The notes under the pieces are model-generated. The model had not been told where the DNA came from and did not search any database. It saw only the letters and a list, made by a program, of their open reading frames with translations. From NCBI GenBank assembly GCA_035235625.1, contig CP141146.1:3528501-3592500 (forward strand): a stretch of 64,000 bases of DNA, in the 5' to 3' direction. Positions 23,066 through 35,525 of the stretch are shown here, piece after piece; the stretch's first letter is position 1; each line of letters begins with the position of its first letter. The translations under genes and the position numbers were made by a program. The DNA comes from Saururus chinensis. Lineage: Eukaryota > Streptophyta > Magnoliopsida > Piperales > Saururaceae.

Positions 23066-23814
23066 TGTAAGTTACGTATGTATGACCGTGTATATGTTAT
23101 ACGTATGTGTGAGACATACGTATGCATGATGACTTTTGCCTATGATATGGTTATGTGTAAGTGTATGTGGGTAGATGTATGGGTGATGGACAGTAACAGG
23201 TGACAGAGGCGTTGTCTGAATTTGGATACGGTTGTGTAAGCGTATGACAGAGGATATGAGTATGACGGGCAGGGATTAGAATGGATCAGTTTGGGTTGGA
23301 TTGTATGTTGGGCGATTGTCAGATAGTAAGAGTGTGCATAATTGTACAAGCATAACGAACAGATTATGAAGTAAAAAGTAAGTATAATAAGTGAGATATA
23401 AGTAAGAGGGTGACAATTGGGTTGGCTCTGAGGAGTGTTATTTGAGGATGTCAGTGTAAGATGTTTTGGCCATAAGATGGATGGTGAAGTATGTAAGACT
23501 GTAAGGGTTTGGTGTTCGATGAGTTTTGTCTATGATGTGGATGGGTAAGTGAAGTCTGCTGCCCTGACGAACTTGGGTTTCGGATCGGGCTCAACTTCAG
23601 TTTGATCAGTCGAGGACTGTGAGTTTGTGTGACATATTTTTACCGCATAATATACTTAATTCAAACTTGAATTATAAACACAGCTAATGATAGCGTTGTG
23701 AGTTTGAGACCTAAGGGTTCGACGGATTAAGTTCCGTGTTTGAGCTGGCCGCTAATGAGTCGACTGAGCTTTTCTCATGTCTTGCCATGGTGTTTATCCT
23801 GCGGGATGTTGTCT

Positions 23815-24250
23815 GTGTGCTGTATAGAGCACCGGACGTTTGATGCTCTGCTGAGAGCGACGTTGTTTCTGATTTGGTCTGCATGCAGTATAAGCCCAGA
23901 CGTTTGATGCTCGGTTGAGAGCGATGTATATTTCTGATTTTGTCTGTGTGCTGTATAAAGCCCAGACGTTTGATGCTCTGTTGAGAGCGATGTATGTTTT
24001 CGATTTGGTCTGTGTGCTGTATAAGCCCAGACGTTTGATGCTCTGTTGAGAGCGTTGTATGATTCCACCCAAGAGTGGTACTGTACGTTTCTGCCCAAGT
24101 GGCACTATATATTTTCTGCCCGAGTGACAATGACACTATAAGACCCATTATGGTGGGCAATTCTCTGGCACTATAAGACCCATTATGGTGGGCGATTCTA
24201 TGGTATTATAAGACCCATTATGGTGGGCAACTGTATGACCCCTTATGAGT
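23815..24250 (+). repeat. 63-bp and ~40-bp tandem repeats
   Basis: Four copies of the GATGCTCTGTTGAGAGCG unit followed by three copies of CACTATAAGACCCATTATGG. Counterpart of 17340-17600. Confidence 0.85.
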
Positions 24251-24469
24251 GGGTGTTTATGTTTGCACACTCAGGTAAGTAGTATCATGGATCTACTCTT
24301 ACCTGTTTGATCCAGTGCCCTATGAGCATTGGTGTGCCTTACCTTCAGAAAAGTCCATGGCGTTTAGTCACTCCCCAGAGGTTAAGGTGTTGCCCCAGTG
24401 GCATTCTTTTCCTTTTCAACGCTGGAGCCTATTAGTTGTAATGAGCTTCAGTGGTCATTGATATGTGTA

Positions 24470-24690
24470 CGATTATGTATATGAGTACGACTGTATGAGT
24501 GTGAGTACGACTGTATGTGTATGAGCAGGACTGTAAGAGTGTGTATGAGCAGGACTGTAAGCGTATGAGTATGAGCACGACTGTAAAAGTATGTGGATGA
24601 GCACGACTGTAAGAGTCTGTGTTCAAGTATGGTTGTACGAGTAAGGTCGTACAAGTATGTGTGTTGTATGAGTAAGCGTATGGTGGTACG
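24470..24690 (+). repeat. Degenerate GAGTACGACTGTA(T/A) repeats
   Basis: Irregular copies of GACTGTA(A/T)GAGT(G/A)TG(T)ATGAGCA, the counterpart of the array at 17882-18135. Confidence 0.7.
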
Positions 24691-25274
24691 AGTAAGGTTG
24701 TATGACCCTGGATAAGGGTGTTTGTGTAAGTTGATTGGATAGTATGATTTTGGGCATGATGGTGCCTTTGGTATTGTAACGACTCATTTTTTCGATTACG
24801 TCTAACCTGAAAGGTTAGGCCTAATTGGATAATTTCGGGATAAATTTTAGAGGTTTTTAATAGTTTAAACCTTCATATTTGAGTAGAGCTCGAAGAAACG
24901 AGTGTAATAGATCAAAGAACGGGCGAAATAGAGGTCGGGACCGGAAATTACGATATTTAAGAAACGTGCTTTATAGGCGGGACCCACTTGGAAATAGTAT
25001 GATTTGCTGCTTTAAGTGGGGTGGTATCGAAGGGCTCGTCGATACGAGTCCAACGGTACCTAGAACGCGCAAATCCGAATCCGGGGTACGAAGTTACACA
25101 CGTTTGAAGTTTTATGAATAAAAATAAAAAGAAAAAGAAAAATCGGAACCACGCGCGATGGACGCGCGCGGGATGCGTATCGGCGGGCGCCGCCATTTCT
25201 GGCGGCGCCGCGGGTTTAAAACCGCGGCGCCGCGGGTTTAATGGGGCGGCGCCGTTGATTTCGGCTCGGCTCAG

Positions 25275-25990
25275 GCTATAAATACCCCATTCTGGACCCA
25301 GAACTTCTCCACCCCCGTTTCTGACCGTTCTGAGGCCGATTAAGGCCGTTCAAGACTCGTTTCCTACTAAATCGAGTATGCTCTACGCAATGGAGCTGTC
25401 CGTTCTTCGAGTTGGAGACCGTATGAAGAGGAACGCCCCAAGACAAAGAAAGGTTCGACCCGTACTGACAAACTTTGTTTTCTCTGTTTCTGGCCATCCC
25501 AACTCCGATTTAGTCGGTCCAAGAGACGTTCTTGACTAAATCGAGTATGTTCTACGTGGTGGAGGGTTCCGTTTTTTTTTGAGTTGGCAATCGTATGAAG
25601 AGGAAATGCCCCAAGACAAAGAAAGGTTCTACCCGTACCAATCAACTTTGTTTTCTCTGTTTCTAGCCATCCCAACTCCGATTTAGTCGGTCCAAGAGGC
25701 GTTCTCGACTAAATCGAGTATGTTCTACGTGGTGGAGGGTTCCGTTTTCTGAGTTGGCAATCGTATGAAGAGAAAACGCCCCAAGACAAGGAGAGGTTCT
25801 ACCCGTACCAACCAACTTTGTTTTCTCTGTTTCTTGCCACCCCCAACTCCGATTTAGTCGATTCAAGAACCGTTCTTGACTAAATCGAAGGTGTTCTACG
25901 CGATGGTGGGTTATATTTTTTGAGCTGACAACCTTATAAGGGGGAAATGCCCCGAGATTAAGCAAGGCCCTGCCCGAGCACCGAAACAAG
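25275..25990 (+). repeat. ~173-bp tandem repeats
   Basis: Three to four copies of a unit that includes CAACTCCGATTTAGTCG, GACTAAATCGAGTATG, TTCTACGTGGTGGAGGG and CCCCAAGACAA. The copies are similar enough to keep long minus-strand frames open, but these follow the repeat and are not genes. Confidence 0.88.
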
Positions 25991-26116
25991 AAAAAGACAC
26001 CCGAAGTAAGACGGGGTTCTATTCGTAGATACCGATACTGTATGGGTTATGATAGAAGTAAGCATTTCTGATCTTCCGTACAGCATGTGCTAAGTTATGA
26101 TGTGTGTTATGCTACG

Positions 26117-26575
26117 ATTTCTATATGCCATGCTATGTGCCTATATACTATGCTATGTGCCTATATGTCATGCTATGTGCCTATATACTATGCTATGTAC
26201 CTATATGCCATGCTATGTGCCTATATACTATGCTATGTACCTATATGCCATGCTATGTGCCTATATACTATGCTATGTACCTATATGCTATGCTATGTGC
26301 CTATATACTATGCTATGTACCTATATGCTATGTTATGTGCCTATATACTATGCTATGTGCCTATATGTCATGCTATGTGCCTATATACTATGCTATGTAC
26401 CTATATGCCATACTATGTGCCTATATACTGTGCTATGTGCCTACATGCCATGCTATGTGCCTATATACTATGCTATGTACCTATATGCCATGCTATGTGC
26501 CTATATACTATGCTATGTGCCTATATGTCATGCTATGTGCCTATATACTATGCTATGTGCCTAGATGCCATGATG
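26117..26575 (+). repeat. 20/40-bp minisatellite
   Basis: About 23 copies of a 20-bp unit close to TATGCTATGTGCCTATATAC, alternating with a TGCCA variant to give a 40-bp higher-order period. The unit lacks stops in all three forward frames, so three overlapping frames of over 150 codons stay open. Confidence 0.95.
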
Positions 26576-28719
26576 TATACTTATATGACGTGTGTGGTCT
26601 CGCTCTAGGGTAGAGCGAGACGTGAAATTTGTGTTCTCGGTCTCGGCTCAGTGATAGAGCGAGCCGAGTGATGCGCTCAGTCTCGATTCAGTAATGAAGC
26701 GAGATATGTGTATAAGATTTTAATCCTGCTTTGTGGTAGAGCGAGATGTACGATTCCGTTGATTTATTAACTTCCGCTTGACTTCGATATATGATGAGTG
26801 TTTGTATACTCCGATTAAATATTCGGAGATATGTATTTTATACGTATGATTTTGTGATGTTTGTAGTATGTAGTAGCCATTAGGCAGAACTACGTTCGGA
26901 TCCGATCGTATTGGGATAATATCCAATACGTACATAGGCAACCAATGGCAAGGCAACGTTGGCCCGATCCAAATCATTATAATAATATGTTTTATTTTGT
27001 TTTACACACGACGAACTATGAAGCTTCGTCGTGCGTACAACCTAAGTCTACGTACGAGGAAGCCTTAAAGCTCCGTAGTGCGTAGACGAACGTTGTACCT
27101 CTCGCACTCAAACGATGATTCCTGGCTCAAGGAAAGAGTAAATTTCCTATTAATGATTTTTGTGGGCCCGGCTCGGGTCGGGTCGTCACAGGTATGATTT
27201 TGGCACGATGGTGCATTTGTATGTCTTTGGCACAATAGTGCATTTGGTATGATTTTCTGTGTATGAGCATGATATCGATATGCTTTTGCTTCATGTTTGA
27301 GTTGCATGAATGCATGTATTTATGAACTTATTGAGTTCACCGTGGTATTTTCCTACTGAGTATTTTCCTACTGAGTATGAAAATACTCATTACCCTACTT
27401 TTTAGCCCCGTTGTACGGGAGGTTTTACAGGTTGTGCGGATAGCTCCTAGAGATGGATGCTCGCTTCCGAGGTGGATTGATTCCCTTGGACTCAAGTATA
27501 TGCTTCTCTCACTGCGCATTTATTTGTGCCACGATCCAATGTATTGGGTGAGACGAGACGTTAAGATGTTTATCTATTCTGGACTTTCAATTGGATTAGT
27601 CGATGGACTGTTATGGGACTTGCACTCAGGGATGCCTGGGAGGGATTTGTATTTAAAGTCTATGATCATAGTAATTTAGTCGTACATGTGTTTTCGAGTA
27701 GCACTTGATGATATTTGCTTTGGCCGTACGATGTTTGACCGTATGATGAGAACATTTTGATGGAAAATGGATGTTTACTGTTTTGAATTATAAATAGTTT
27801 TATCAAGTTTTGATTTTGTCATTTTTCCTCCGTTTTATAGACGTTATATTGCAAAAAAAATTCATGAATTTTAAGGAAAATGTGTGAAAAATCTCGGACG
27901 TTACAATCACACCATTATCTGATCCCGTCACTAGTTATAAGCGATTTTCCCCAGCCTATGGTGGCAGCTTATAACGGGAACGGGTTTGATGAGTGGTGTA
28001 ATTTCAATGTTGCGAATGTTTTGTCATATCTGTATAGCTTGGTCTGGTAGTCTGCAAGGAGATCTGATAGGGAGATCGCTAGCACATCGCTGTTCTGCGC
28101 AGAGACGGATCATTCAGGAGATTTCTTTGTCGGCAATTGGTTAAAAAAGAATGTTATGTGAATATTAGTATTTGTTGATGTATTGGCTCAATGTTATATA
28201 ATGAAAAATATGAGTTATAAATTTTATTGTCTGCATCAGTATATTACATAACTTAATTTCTTTTTTTTTTCAATGTGTTTTTTTGAAAATTAGTATTTCT
28301 GATAACACGACCTAGGTGGCTATCGTAAGATCAATCATATGATGGCCACCACGTTATTTGAAAAAATATGTCATCGATCTGGATACACAACATAGATGAT
28401 AACATTTTGTCGCTTACACAATAGAATCATCGTGTTCTTATTAGAACTACGTTAGATGTATTCGACATATGTTTGGTCACACGACAGATATATTGGTCAT
28501 ACGTTCAGAAACACGAAAGAAGGGCAAGCTCACCGAACCTCATGGTTTGACCCGCACTTGCTGGTTCAGCCCGAACCTTCTAATTTGGGCCGTCGAGCCT
28601 ATCAGTTCGGGGACGATAGAGCATTCTTGTGCGGGCCGAACCATCCGGTTTGGGCCTCTTAGCATGTCAGTTTGATGTCGTATGAACCTTCTCGATCCTG
28701 TCCCACTATATATTAGGGT

Positions 28720-28950
28720 TACGGTTTGGGCAGGGAGATCATAGACACACTCATGTTCTTCACGGAGATGGGTCATTCAGGAGATTGCTTTAGCGGTGGA
28801 TGGTGGATTGGCCCTCCATCGAATACGGTCCTCACCTATATCCGATGGCAGGCTTGATTCACTAGACGATGATATATCAATGTCTCCAATGATCAGTCAC
28901 ATTTGCGACATATCGGTCATCAACATCCTCCGAAGTGGTCGTCAAGATCG
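28720..28950 (+). repeat. ~230-bp MULE-spacer repeat, copy 2
   Basis: GGGAGATCATAGACACACTC, GGTCATTCAGGAGATTGCTT, ATATCAATGTCTCCAATGAT and GTCATCAACATCCTCC in the same order as copies 1 and 3. Confidence 0.85.
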
Positions 28951-29020
28951 CTATCTTATTTGGTTTTCTATTTGAAATTGTTCTGTGACCTGATTTACTG
29001 TAGTATATCTCAGGAGTGTG

Positions 29021-29240
29021 CAGGGAGATCATAGTCACACTCATGTTCTTCGTGGAGACGGGTCATTCGGGTGATTGCTTTTGCAGCAGCTGGTGAATAG
29101 GCCCTCCAACAGATACGGTCCTAACCTATATTTGATGGTGGGTATGATTTGCTAGACATCGATATATCAATGTCTCTAATGATCCGTCACTTTCGCGACA
29201 TATGAGTCATCAACATCCTCTAAAATGGTTGGTTTGGATA
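29021..29240 (+). repeat. ~230-bp MULE-spacer repeat, copy 3
   Basis: GGGAGATCATAGTCACACTC to GTCATCAACATCCTCTAAAA, closely matching copy 2 about 300 bp upstream, so the two probably arose as a local tandem duplication. Confidence 0.85.
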
Positions 29241-29519
29241 AATGACACCGGTAGATATCATTTGTTTGATTAGATGACATCATCATTGGCCATGCGTCTC
29301 CAAGAAATAATGCTATGATCGTATTCTAACTAACAATCAACTGTAGTAGGTAGCGTGTATGAAATAACACGACCTAATCATCCATCGTAAGAACTATTAG
29401 ACGATCGGTAGACCTAATCGTCTATCGTCTAATCTGTGACACAATATTGGCACATATCGTTTGATCGAATAGACGCCACAATGGATAATTACAAAATTTG
29501 ACAGTTAATTGTGTCATTA

Positions 29520-32500
29520 AAAAAGTCTTTCTAATTACAATAATCTACATCCGGATCAAATTCATTGTCGTTTCGGGCCCGAAGAATAGCAGCACAAATC
29601 TGGGGCCTAACCAAGCATGTTATCTCGAGTTGTCTAAAATCAGGCTGAAGAACGCCCCTACCAGCTTCACTACATAGTACATCAGGTACAACCCACAATA
29701 TTCATTTGTTTCTTGGTAAGGACATTTGGTGATCTTAGACATTGGCCACTGCCTTGCACCATTTATCTTCGACCTCTACCACATTGCAGATACTCTCCAT
29801 TACTTCCTCATCAACTAGAGGAGTATCCAATAAAGTGCTACCACTGGAGCCAGTGGTTGAGCCCGCTGGTTCCGGGGTGGGAGACTTTGGATATGTTGGA
29901 TAGATAATGTATGGGCCAGGGACTGATGCCTGAGGAACTTCATCCCCAGGCTTTGCAGTCTAGGCAATGTGTAACTTCTCATAAACATAGCTATTGAAAT
30001 GCTTTGGCTTCTTTGATCCCTGAGCAAAGACTTTCTTGATTGCCTCCTCACCTTGAGCAGGTGGTTCACCGGTGGTGTACCTCGACTTCCGGGGCACAAG
30101 AGGTAAGAAGGGAGCACCAGGATCAACTTTCCTCTTGAATCTTAGTTTTATTACTTGTTTTGGACATGTTCCTTTATTTGCTTCTTAGGGTGCTTCCGGC
30201 CGCTCCAGAGGTTGTTCCGGTACCTCCAGGTGTTTTTCCGGTCCCTCTTGGGGTTGCTCCGGTCCATCCCGGGGTTGATCCGGTTCCTCTACCTCCCAGG
30301 GAAGGTTCAGTTCCATGACCTCCCAGGGTTGTTCCACAACCTCCCATGGTTGTTCTAAGAAATCCACATTTAGTTTCGTTAAAAATCTAGTTATTAGTCC
30401 TTTAGAAATTTAGATTAGCCTTCTTCTTTAGTTTGGTGGCAGGTTGCAGTTGCATTTTCTCTATATTTAAGAAGTAAGCAGTCATGTTAGGAAATAAACG
30501 ATATGCACGCCAATCATTTTTTATCTTACACAGTGAAACTACATATTGTATTGATGGAAAAATGAAAAAAGGACTAATTGTGCTAACAATCACACGACCA
30601 CAACCAGATTGTTTTATGAAGTAACATCTACTTCAATGATCGTGTGATCGATGACATGACCATAACGAAATCATCTTTCTTAATGCACGACTATTTAGGC
30701 CATCGTGTACTCAATTACACGAATATCCCCATATAAAATACATTAAAATGTTGTACTTACTCAAAATGAATCCCTCTTCCACCAACTGAGGGACAGGCAC
30801 TAGTTGATCTTCCAGGGCAAATGGTTGGCGAGCTTCTCTGGATTTTGAAGCCCTTGCCTTTAAACAAATCGACGACGATCTTTTGGTTCTTGGAAGTAGG
30901 GTTGATGCTTGGGTGACTTCTGGTTGAGGGGGTTCATACAGTTGTTCTGTTTGCAATTCCTGAGGGGGTCGCATATGTTCTATGAGGCTAGTTGCCACCT
31001 CGAGATCGTTATTAACACATTGGAGTGCAGCTTCAACTCGCTCCATGTTACATCCCCACTCACCGTAGAGAACAACCTTCTCCAAAATAACATCACAAAT
31101 TCTAGATATGACATCAACTGGCATGATGAATGATTCAATGACATCCTGGCCGGAATGTACATGCCCTGACGTCTCGTCATGGAGAGCGTTGATGGGTCTC
31201 ATTGGATGAAAAGTCTATGTGCCCGCCTTCTTAGCCTTCAGGGTCGCCCTTTGGCCATCCATCAAGTGCGCCTCTTCGGCAATTGGTATGATTCACATAA
31301 TAATTTGCGAGTCTGGCTTCAGCTGCATGAAGACCTCCTCGTACCACTTCCTCATCTGGTGATGAGCTAGAAACTTCTTCCTCCCCTTTTTGTCGGTCGG
31401 GCCAAGTTTATCGGCCTTCTCCACATCGCTCAAAAGTTGGGTAAATCCAGGCCACCTCTTGCACGTCGGGCTGCATGGAGGACCACTGGGAGCCCATATG
31501 GACGTATGCTCATAAAACCATACCTCGCAGACAATACAAAAGAAAATGGTCAGTAGTGTAAATGGTCAATATCGTAAGTATGACAAATTAGTCGTGTTAC
31601 TTATAACACACTTTGAGCCACATCTTGTTTCCAATAACACGATACTTACCCATCATGTAATGTCCAATCCACAATATTATACTTAGTCGTGTTACTGAGC
31701 ACACGATAGGTTTATGAGCATGTTATATGTCGTATGTCTGATAACACAATTGACTTGATATCGTGTGAGCGATACAACAATATATATGTGTGTAAACATA
31801 TTGTGTCATTAGTAAGACAATAATGGTCTTTCACGTGGTATATAACATACGAGCGTTACCTAGAGCACTAATGAAGCCCCGACGAGAATTCTGATTGTGG
31901 CAGAACGCTCATACTGTCTGCTTATGATGTTCCGGTGAGCTATTGATATGCCTCTCATCAACATATCATGTATGACATCAGCCCAATTGTAGCTCCCCAC
32001 GACCACAAGTTATCTATGTAATCACACATAGATGGGCATACAACTTTGTTGCTATGTGTGAATAACACAAGGACACCCATGTGCACAATAGCCAACCATG
32101 CTAAGTCCTCATCTAAATAGTCCGTGTTTCGGCAGCCACTTCTTTCAACATTGTTAAAGTCTTGTCTTCTCAGCTCGCTTCCCTTGGAAGAACTTCTTGT
32201 AGAATTTTCCCTTGCCTTGGGTAGCCTTCCCCTAGCTACTTTTTAATTTACATAGGTTCCCTTTTCCACTCAAACCCATGGTCATAGCCACTTCAACCAC
32301 AGTAAGGGGCAGTCTTTGGCCCCTTATGTTGAAGACATTTTGCGAGTCATCCCAACACTCACCAATGAGAACATCCAATAGCGGCTTGGAGATGATGATT
32401 GAATCGCAATCATATACTAGGTAGAACCCAGTCTCCACCAATATGGCCTTGCATTCCGGACGTGAATCTACAAGGTCTTTTGATAGACGCAGTCTAGCGA

Positions 32501-32580
32501 GGAAACTATTCGTTGCCAGACCTGGTCTTCTCCCGTAGATTATCTTCTTCTTCTTCTTCTGCCTTCACTGACTCCGCCAT
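29520..32580 (-). pseudogene. DUF1985 (Ulp1-associated) MULE gene, decayed
   Basis: Reading on minus from ATG at 32580 (MAESVKAEEEEEDNLREKTR), broken pieces give VYDCDSIIISKPLLDVLIG, NIRGQRLPLTVVEVAMTMGL, DEDLAWLAIVHMGVLVLF and CDYIDNLWSWGA. This order is that of plant DUF1985 domains, which occur in Ulp1-like proteins carried by MULEs. Downstream are LSDVEKADKLGPTDKKG, a segment with VDVISRICDVILEKV (about 31110), a donor-like GTAAGT near 30762, a Pro/Glu/Trp-rich repeat (EQPWEV, about 30360-30185) and VVPDVLCSEAGRGVLQPDF near 29650. A Cys/His/Asp protease core was not identified. Stops and frameshifts are frequent. The gene converges on the mudrA-like gene, as in other two-gene MULEs. Confidence 0.6.
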
Positions 32581-33233
32581 TTGATGTAACTGTAACGCCC
32601 GAGATTTTTCACACATTTTCCTTAAAATTCACGGAAATTTTTTTCAATATAACGTCTGTAAATCGGAGGAAAAATGACGAGACCAAAACCTGATAAAACA
32701 GTTTATAATTTAAAACATTAAACATCCACATACGGTCAATCATCGTACGGCCAAAGCAAATATCATCAGGCGCTACTCGAAAACACACGTACGAATAAAT
32801 TTGCTATGATCATAGACTTTTAAATACAAATCACTCTCCCAGGCATCCCTGAGTACAAGTCCCATAACAGTCCACTGACTGATCCAAATGAAAGTCCAGA
32901 ATAAACATCTTATGTTCTCATCTCACCCAATACAGGAGATCGTGGCACAAATAAACTCGCAGAGAGTCAAGCAGATACCTGAGTCAACGGGAATCAATCC
33001 ACCGTTGAAACGAGCGTCCATCACCAGGAGCTCTCCGCACAACCTGCAAAACCTCCTGTACAACGGGGCTAAAAATAGTAGGGTGAGTATTTTCATACTC
33101 AGTAGGAAAATACCCAGTAGGGGAAATCCCAAACGGTGAACTCCAAGTTCAAAAATGCATGCATCATGCAACTCAAACATGAAGCAGTCAACATAATATA
33201 ATCATATCGTGCACATACGCATACGATCATACT

Positions 33234-33372
33234 AAAGGCACCATCGTGCCACAGACATACCGAAGGCACCATCGTGCCAAAATCATATCAAGGCATCATC
33301 GTGCCAGAATCATACCGAAGGCACCATCGTGCCAGAATCATACCAAAGGCACCATCGTGCCAAAATCATACA
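33234..33372 (-). repeat. ~30-bp GGCACCATCGTGCC repeats
   Basis: About five copies of a unit containing AAGGCACCATCGTGCCA(A/G)AATCATA; the core GGCACNNNNGTGCC is palindromic. One or two copies occur at the same place in the sister LTR units (24750-24770 and 27200-27245). Confidence 0.85.
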
Positions 33373-33614
33373 ATCCAATCAACTTACACAAACACCCTTA
33401 TCTAGGGTCATACAACTTACTCGTACCACCGTACGCATACTCATACAATATACGCATACTTGTACGACCTTACTCGTACAATCGTATGCTCACTCATACA
33501 GCTTACTCATACATGTACGACCTTACTCGTACAATCAGACTCGTACGACCTTACTCGTACAGTCTGCACAAAATCATACTTACTGTCTTAGTCAGAACCA
33601 TATTCTCACAATCG

Positions 33615-33850
33615 TACTCATACTCTTACAGTCGTGCTCATACTCATACGCTTACAGTCTTACTCATACTCATACGCTTACAGTCTTACTCATACTCATA
33701 CGCTTACAGTCTTACTCATACTCATACACTTACAGTCTTACTCATACTCATATGCTTACAGTCTTACTCATACTCATACGCTTACAGTCTTACTCATACT
33801 CATACACTTACAGTCCTGCTCATACACATACAGTTGTACTCACACTCATA
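33615..33850 (-). repeat. 26-bp minisatellite
   Basis: About nine copies of a unit such as CTTACTCATACTCATACGCT plus TACAGT. It is the reverse-strand counterpart of the arrays at 17882 and 24470. Period 26 keeps three frames open; the Ser/Tyr/Leu/Thr/His-rich peptides are artefacts. Confidence 0.9.
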
Positions 33851-34089
33851 CAGTCGTACTCATAATCGTACACATATCAACGACCACTGAAGCTCATTAC
33901 AACTAATAAGCTCCAGCGTCGAAATGGAAAAGAATGCCACTGGGGCAACACCTTAACCTCCAGGGAGTGACTAGACGCCATGGACTTTTCCGAAGGTAAG
34001 GCACACCAATGCTCATGGGGCACTGGATCAAACAGGTAAGAGTAGATCCATGATACTACTTACCTGAGCGCGCAAACATAAACACCCAC

Positions 34090-34530
34090 ACATAAGGGGT
34101 CATACAGTTGCCCACCATAATGGGTCTTATAGTGCCATAGAATCGCCCACCATAATGGGTCTTATAGTGCCAGAGAATTGCCCACCATAATGGGTCTTAT
34201 AGTGCCATTGCCACTCTTGGGCAGAAAACATACAGTGCCACTTGGGCAGAAACGTACAGTGCCACTCTTGCGCAGAAACATACTACGCCCTCAACAGAGA
34301 ATCAAACGTCTGGGCTTACACAGCACACAGACCAAATCAGAAACATACGTCGCTCTCAGCAGAGCATCAGACGTCTGGGCTTCATACAGCACGCAGACAA
34401 ACTCAGAAACGTACATCGCTCTCAATAGAGCATCAAACGTCTGGGATTACACAGCACACAGACCAAATCAAAACGACGTCGCTCTCAGCAGAGCATCAGA
34501 CGTCCGGTGCTCTACATAGCACACAGACAA
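34090..34530 (-). repeat. Inverted 63-bp and ~40-bp tandem repeats
   Basis: Copies of CGCTCTCAGCAGAGCATCA and CCATAATGGGTCTTATAGTG, the reverse of the arrays at 17340 and 23815. Confidence 0.85.
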
Positions 34531-35279
34531 CATCCCGCAGGATAAACACCATGGCAAGACATGATAAATGCTCGGCCAACTCATCAGCGGCCAGCTCAAA
34601 CACGGAACTTAATCCGTCGAACCCTCAGGTCTCAAACTCACAACGCTATCATTAGCTGTGCTTATAATTCCAGTTTGAATTAAGTATATTATGCGGTACA
34701 ATTATGCCACACAACTCACAGTCCTCGACTGGTCAAACTGAAGCTGAGCCCGATCCGAAACCCACGTTCGTTAGGGCAGCAGACTTCACTTACCCGTCCA
34801 CATCATGGACAAAACTCATCGTACACCAAACCCTTACAGTCTTACACTTCGCCATCCATCTTATGGCCAAAACCTCTTACACTGACATCCTCAAATAACG
34901 CTCCTCAGAGCCAACCCAGTTGTCGCCCTCTTACTTATACCTCACTTATAATACTTATTTTTCACTTCATAATCTGTACGTTATGCTTGTACAATTATGA
35001 ACACTCTTACTGTCTGACAAACGCCCAACATACGATCCACCCCAAACCAAACCATTCTAATCCTTGCCCGTCATACTCATATCCTCTGTCATACGCTTAC
35101 ACAACCGCATCCAAATTCAGACAGAGCTTCTGTCACCTCTTACTGTCCATCGCCCATACCTCTGCCCACAAACACATACGCACATCCAAAGCATAGGCAA
35201 AAGCCATCATACATACGTATGTCTCACACATACGTACAACACACACATACGGTCATACATACATAACTTACAAACATGC

Positions 35280-35525
35280 ATGCTAGCCATCACTAGCACA
35301 TGCATACACACGTCAAACGTGCACGCTAGCCATCACTAGCACATGCATCCACACGTCAAACATGCACGCTAGCCATCACTAGCACATGCATACATCCAAT
35401 GTACACGCTAGTCATCTCTAGCACGTGCACACACACATTCATACATACTTCAAACATGCACACTAGCCATCACTAGCACGTGCATAACCCATACATAGCA
35501 TACTGACATATTTGTTAGCCATCGC
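35280..35525 (-). repeat. Inverted GCTAGCCATCACTAGCAC tandem repeats
   Basis: About six copies of a ~50-bp unit with GCTAG(C/T)CATC(A/T)CTAGCAC(A/G)TGCA, the reverse of the array at 22810-23065. Confidence 0.87.

Larger units (their letters stand above)
24775..27190 (+). mobile_element. LTR unit (probable solo LTR), 2.4 kb, nested
   Basis: It starts TGTAACGACTC and ends GGTCGTCACA, flanked by GGTAT at 24770-24774 and 27191-27195. It is the same family as 10548-12438, sharing the 5' GGGCGGGACCCAC module and 3' GTTCGGATCCGATCG module. It carries a GC-rich patch at 25150-25260 and two tandem arrays. It inserted into the already resident 20641-27905 unit, so it is younger than that unit. Confidence 0.87.
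20641..27905 (+). mobile_element. Long LTR unit (probable solo LTR), 4.85 kb plus a nested element
   Basis: It starts TGTAAGGTCC and ends CGGACGTTACA, with the 5-bp duplication ATCAC at 20636-20640 and 27906-27910. It is the same family as 14191-18842: GC-rich island (about 20940-21600), GCTAGTGATG.CTAGC repeats, 63-bp repeats, stem-loop at 27373-27388. It is interrupted at 24774/27191 by the 2.4-kb unit 24775-27190. No coding capacity was seen. Confidence 0.85.
27911..29519. other. MULE spacer with repeat copies 2 and 3
   Basis: No gene. It holds TCGTGT/ACACGA-rich DNA at 28300-28500 and 29340-29480, and two copies of the ~230-bp repeat (28720-28950 and 29021-29240). The string TATATATTAGGGTTACGGTTTG at 28707-28728 matches a similar context near 19386. 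Confidence 0.6.

Noticed and set aside
26087..26613. Three overlapping frames of 155-173 codons
   Set aside because: They are translations of a 20-bp minisatellite, not a gene.
33246..33890. 214-codon frame rich in Ser, Tyr, Thr, His and Leu
   Set aside because: It follows 30-bp and 26-bp tandem repeats in an LTR; the same arrays elsewhere are open in other frames.
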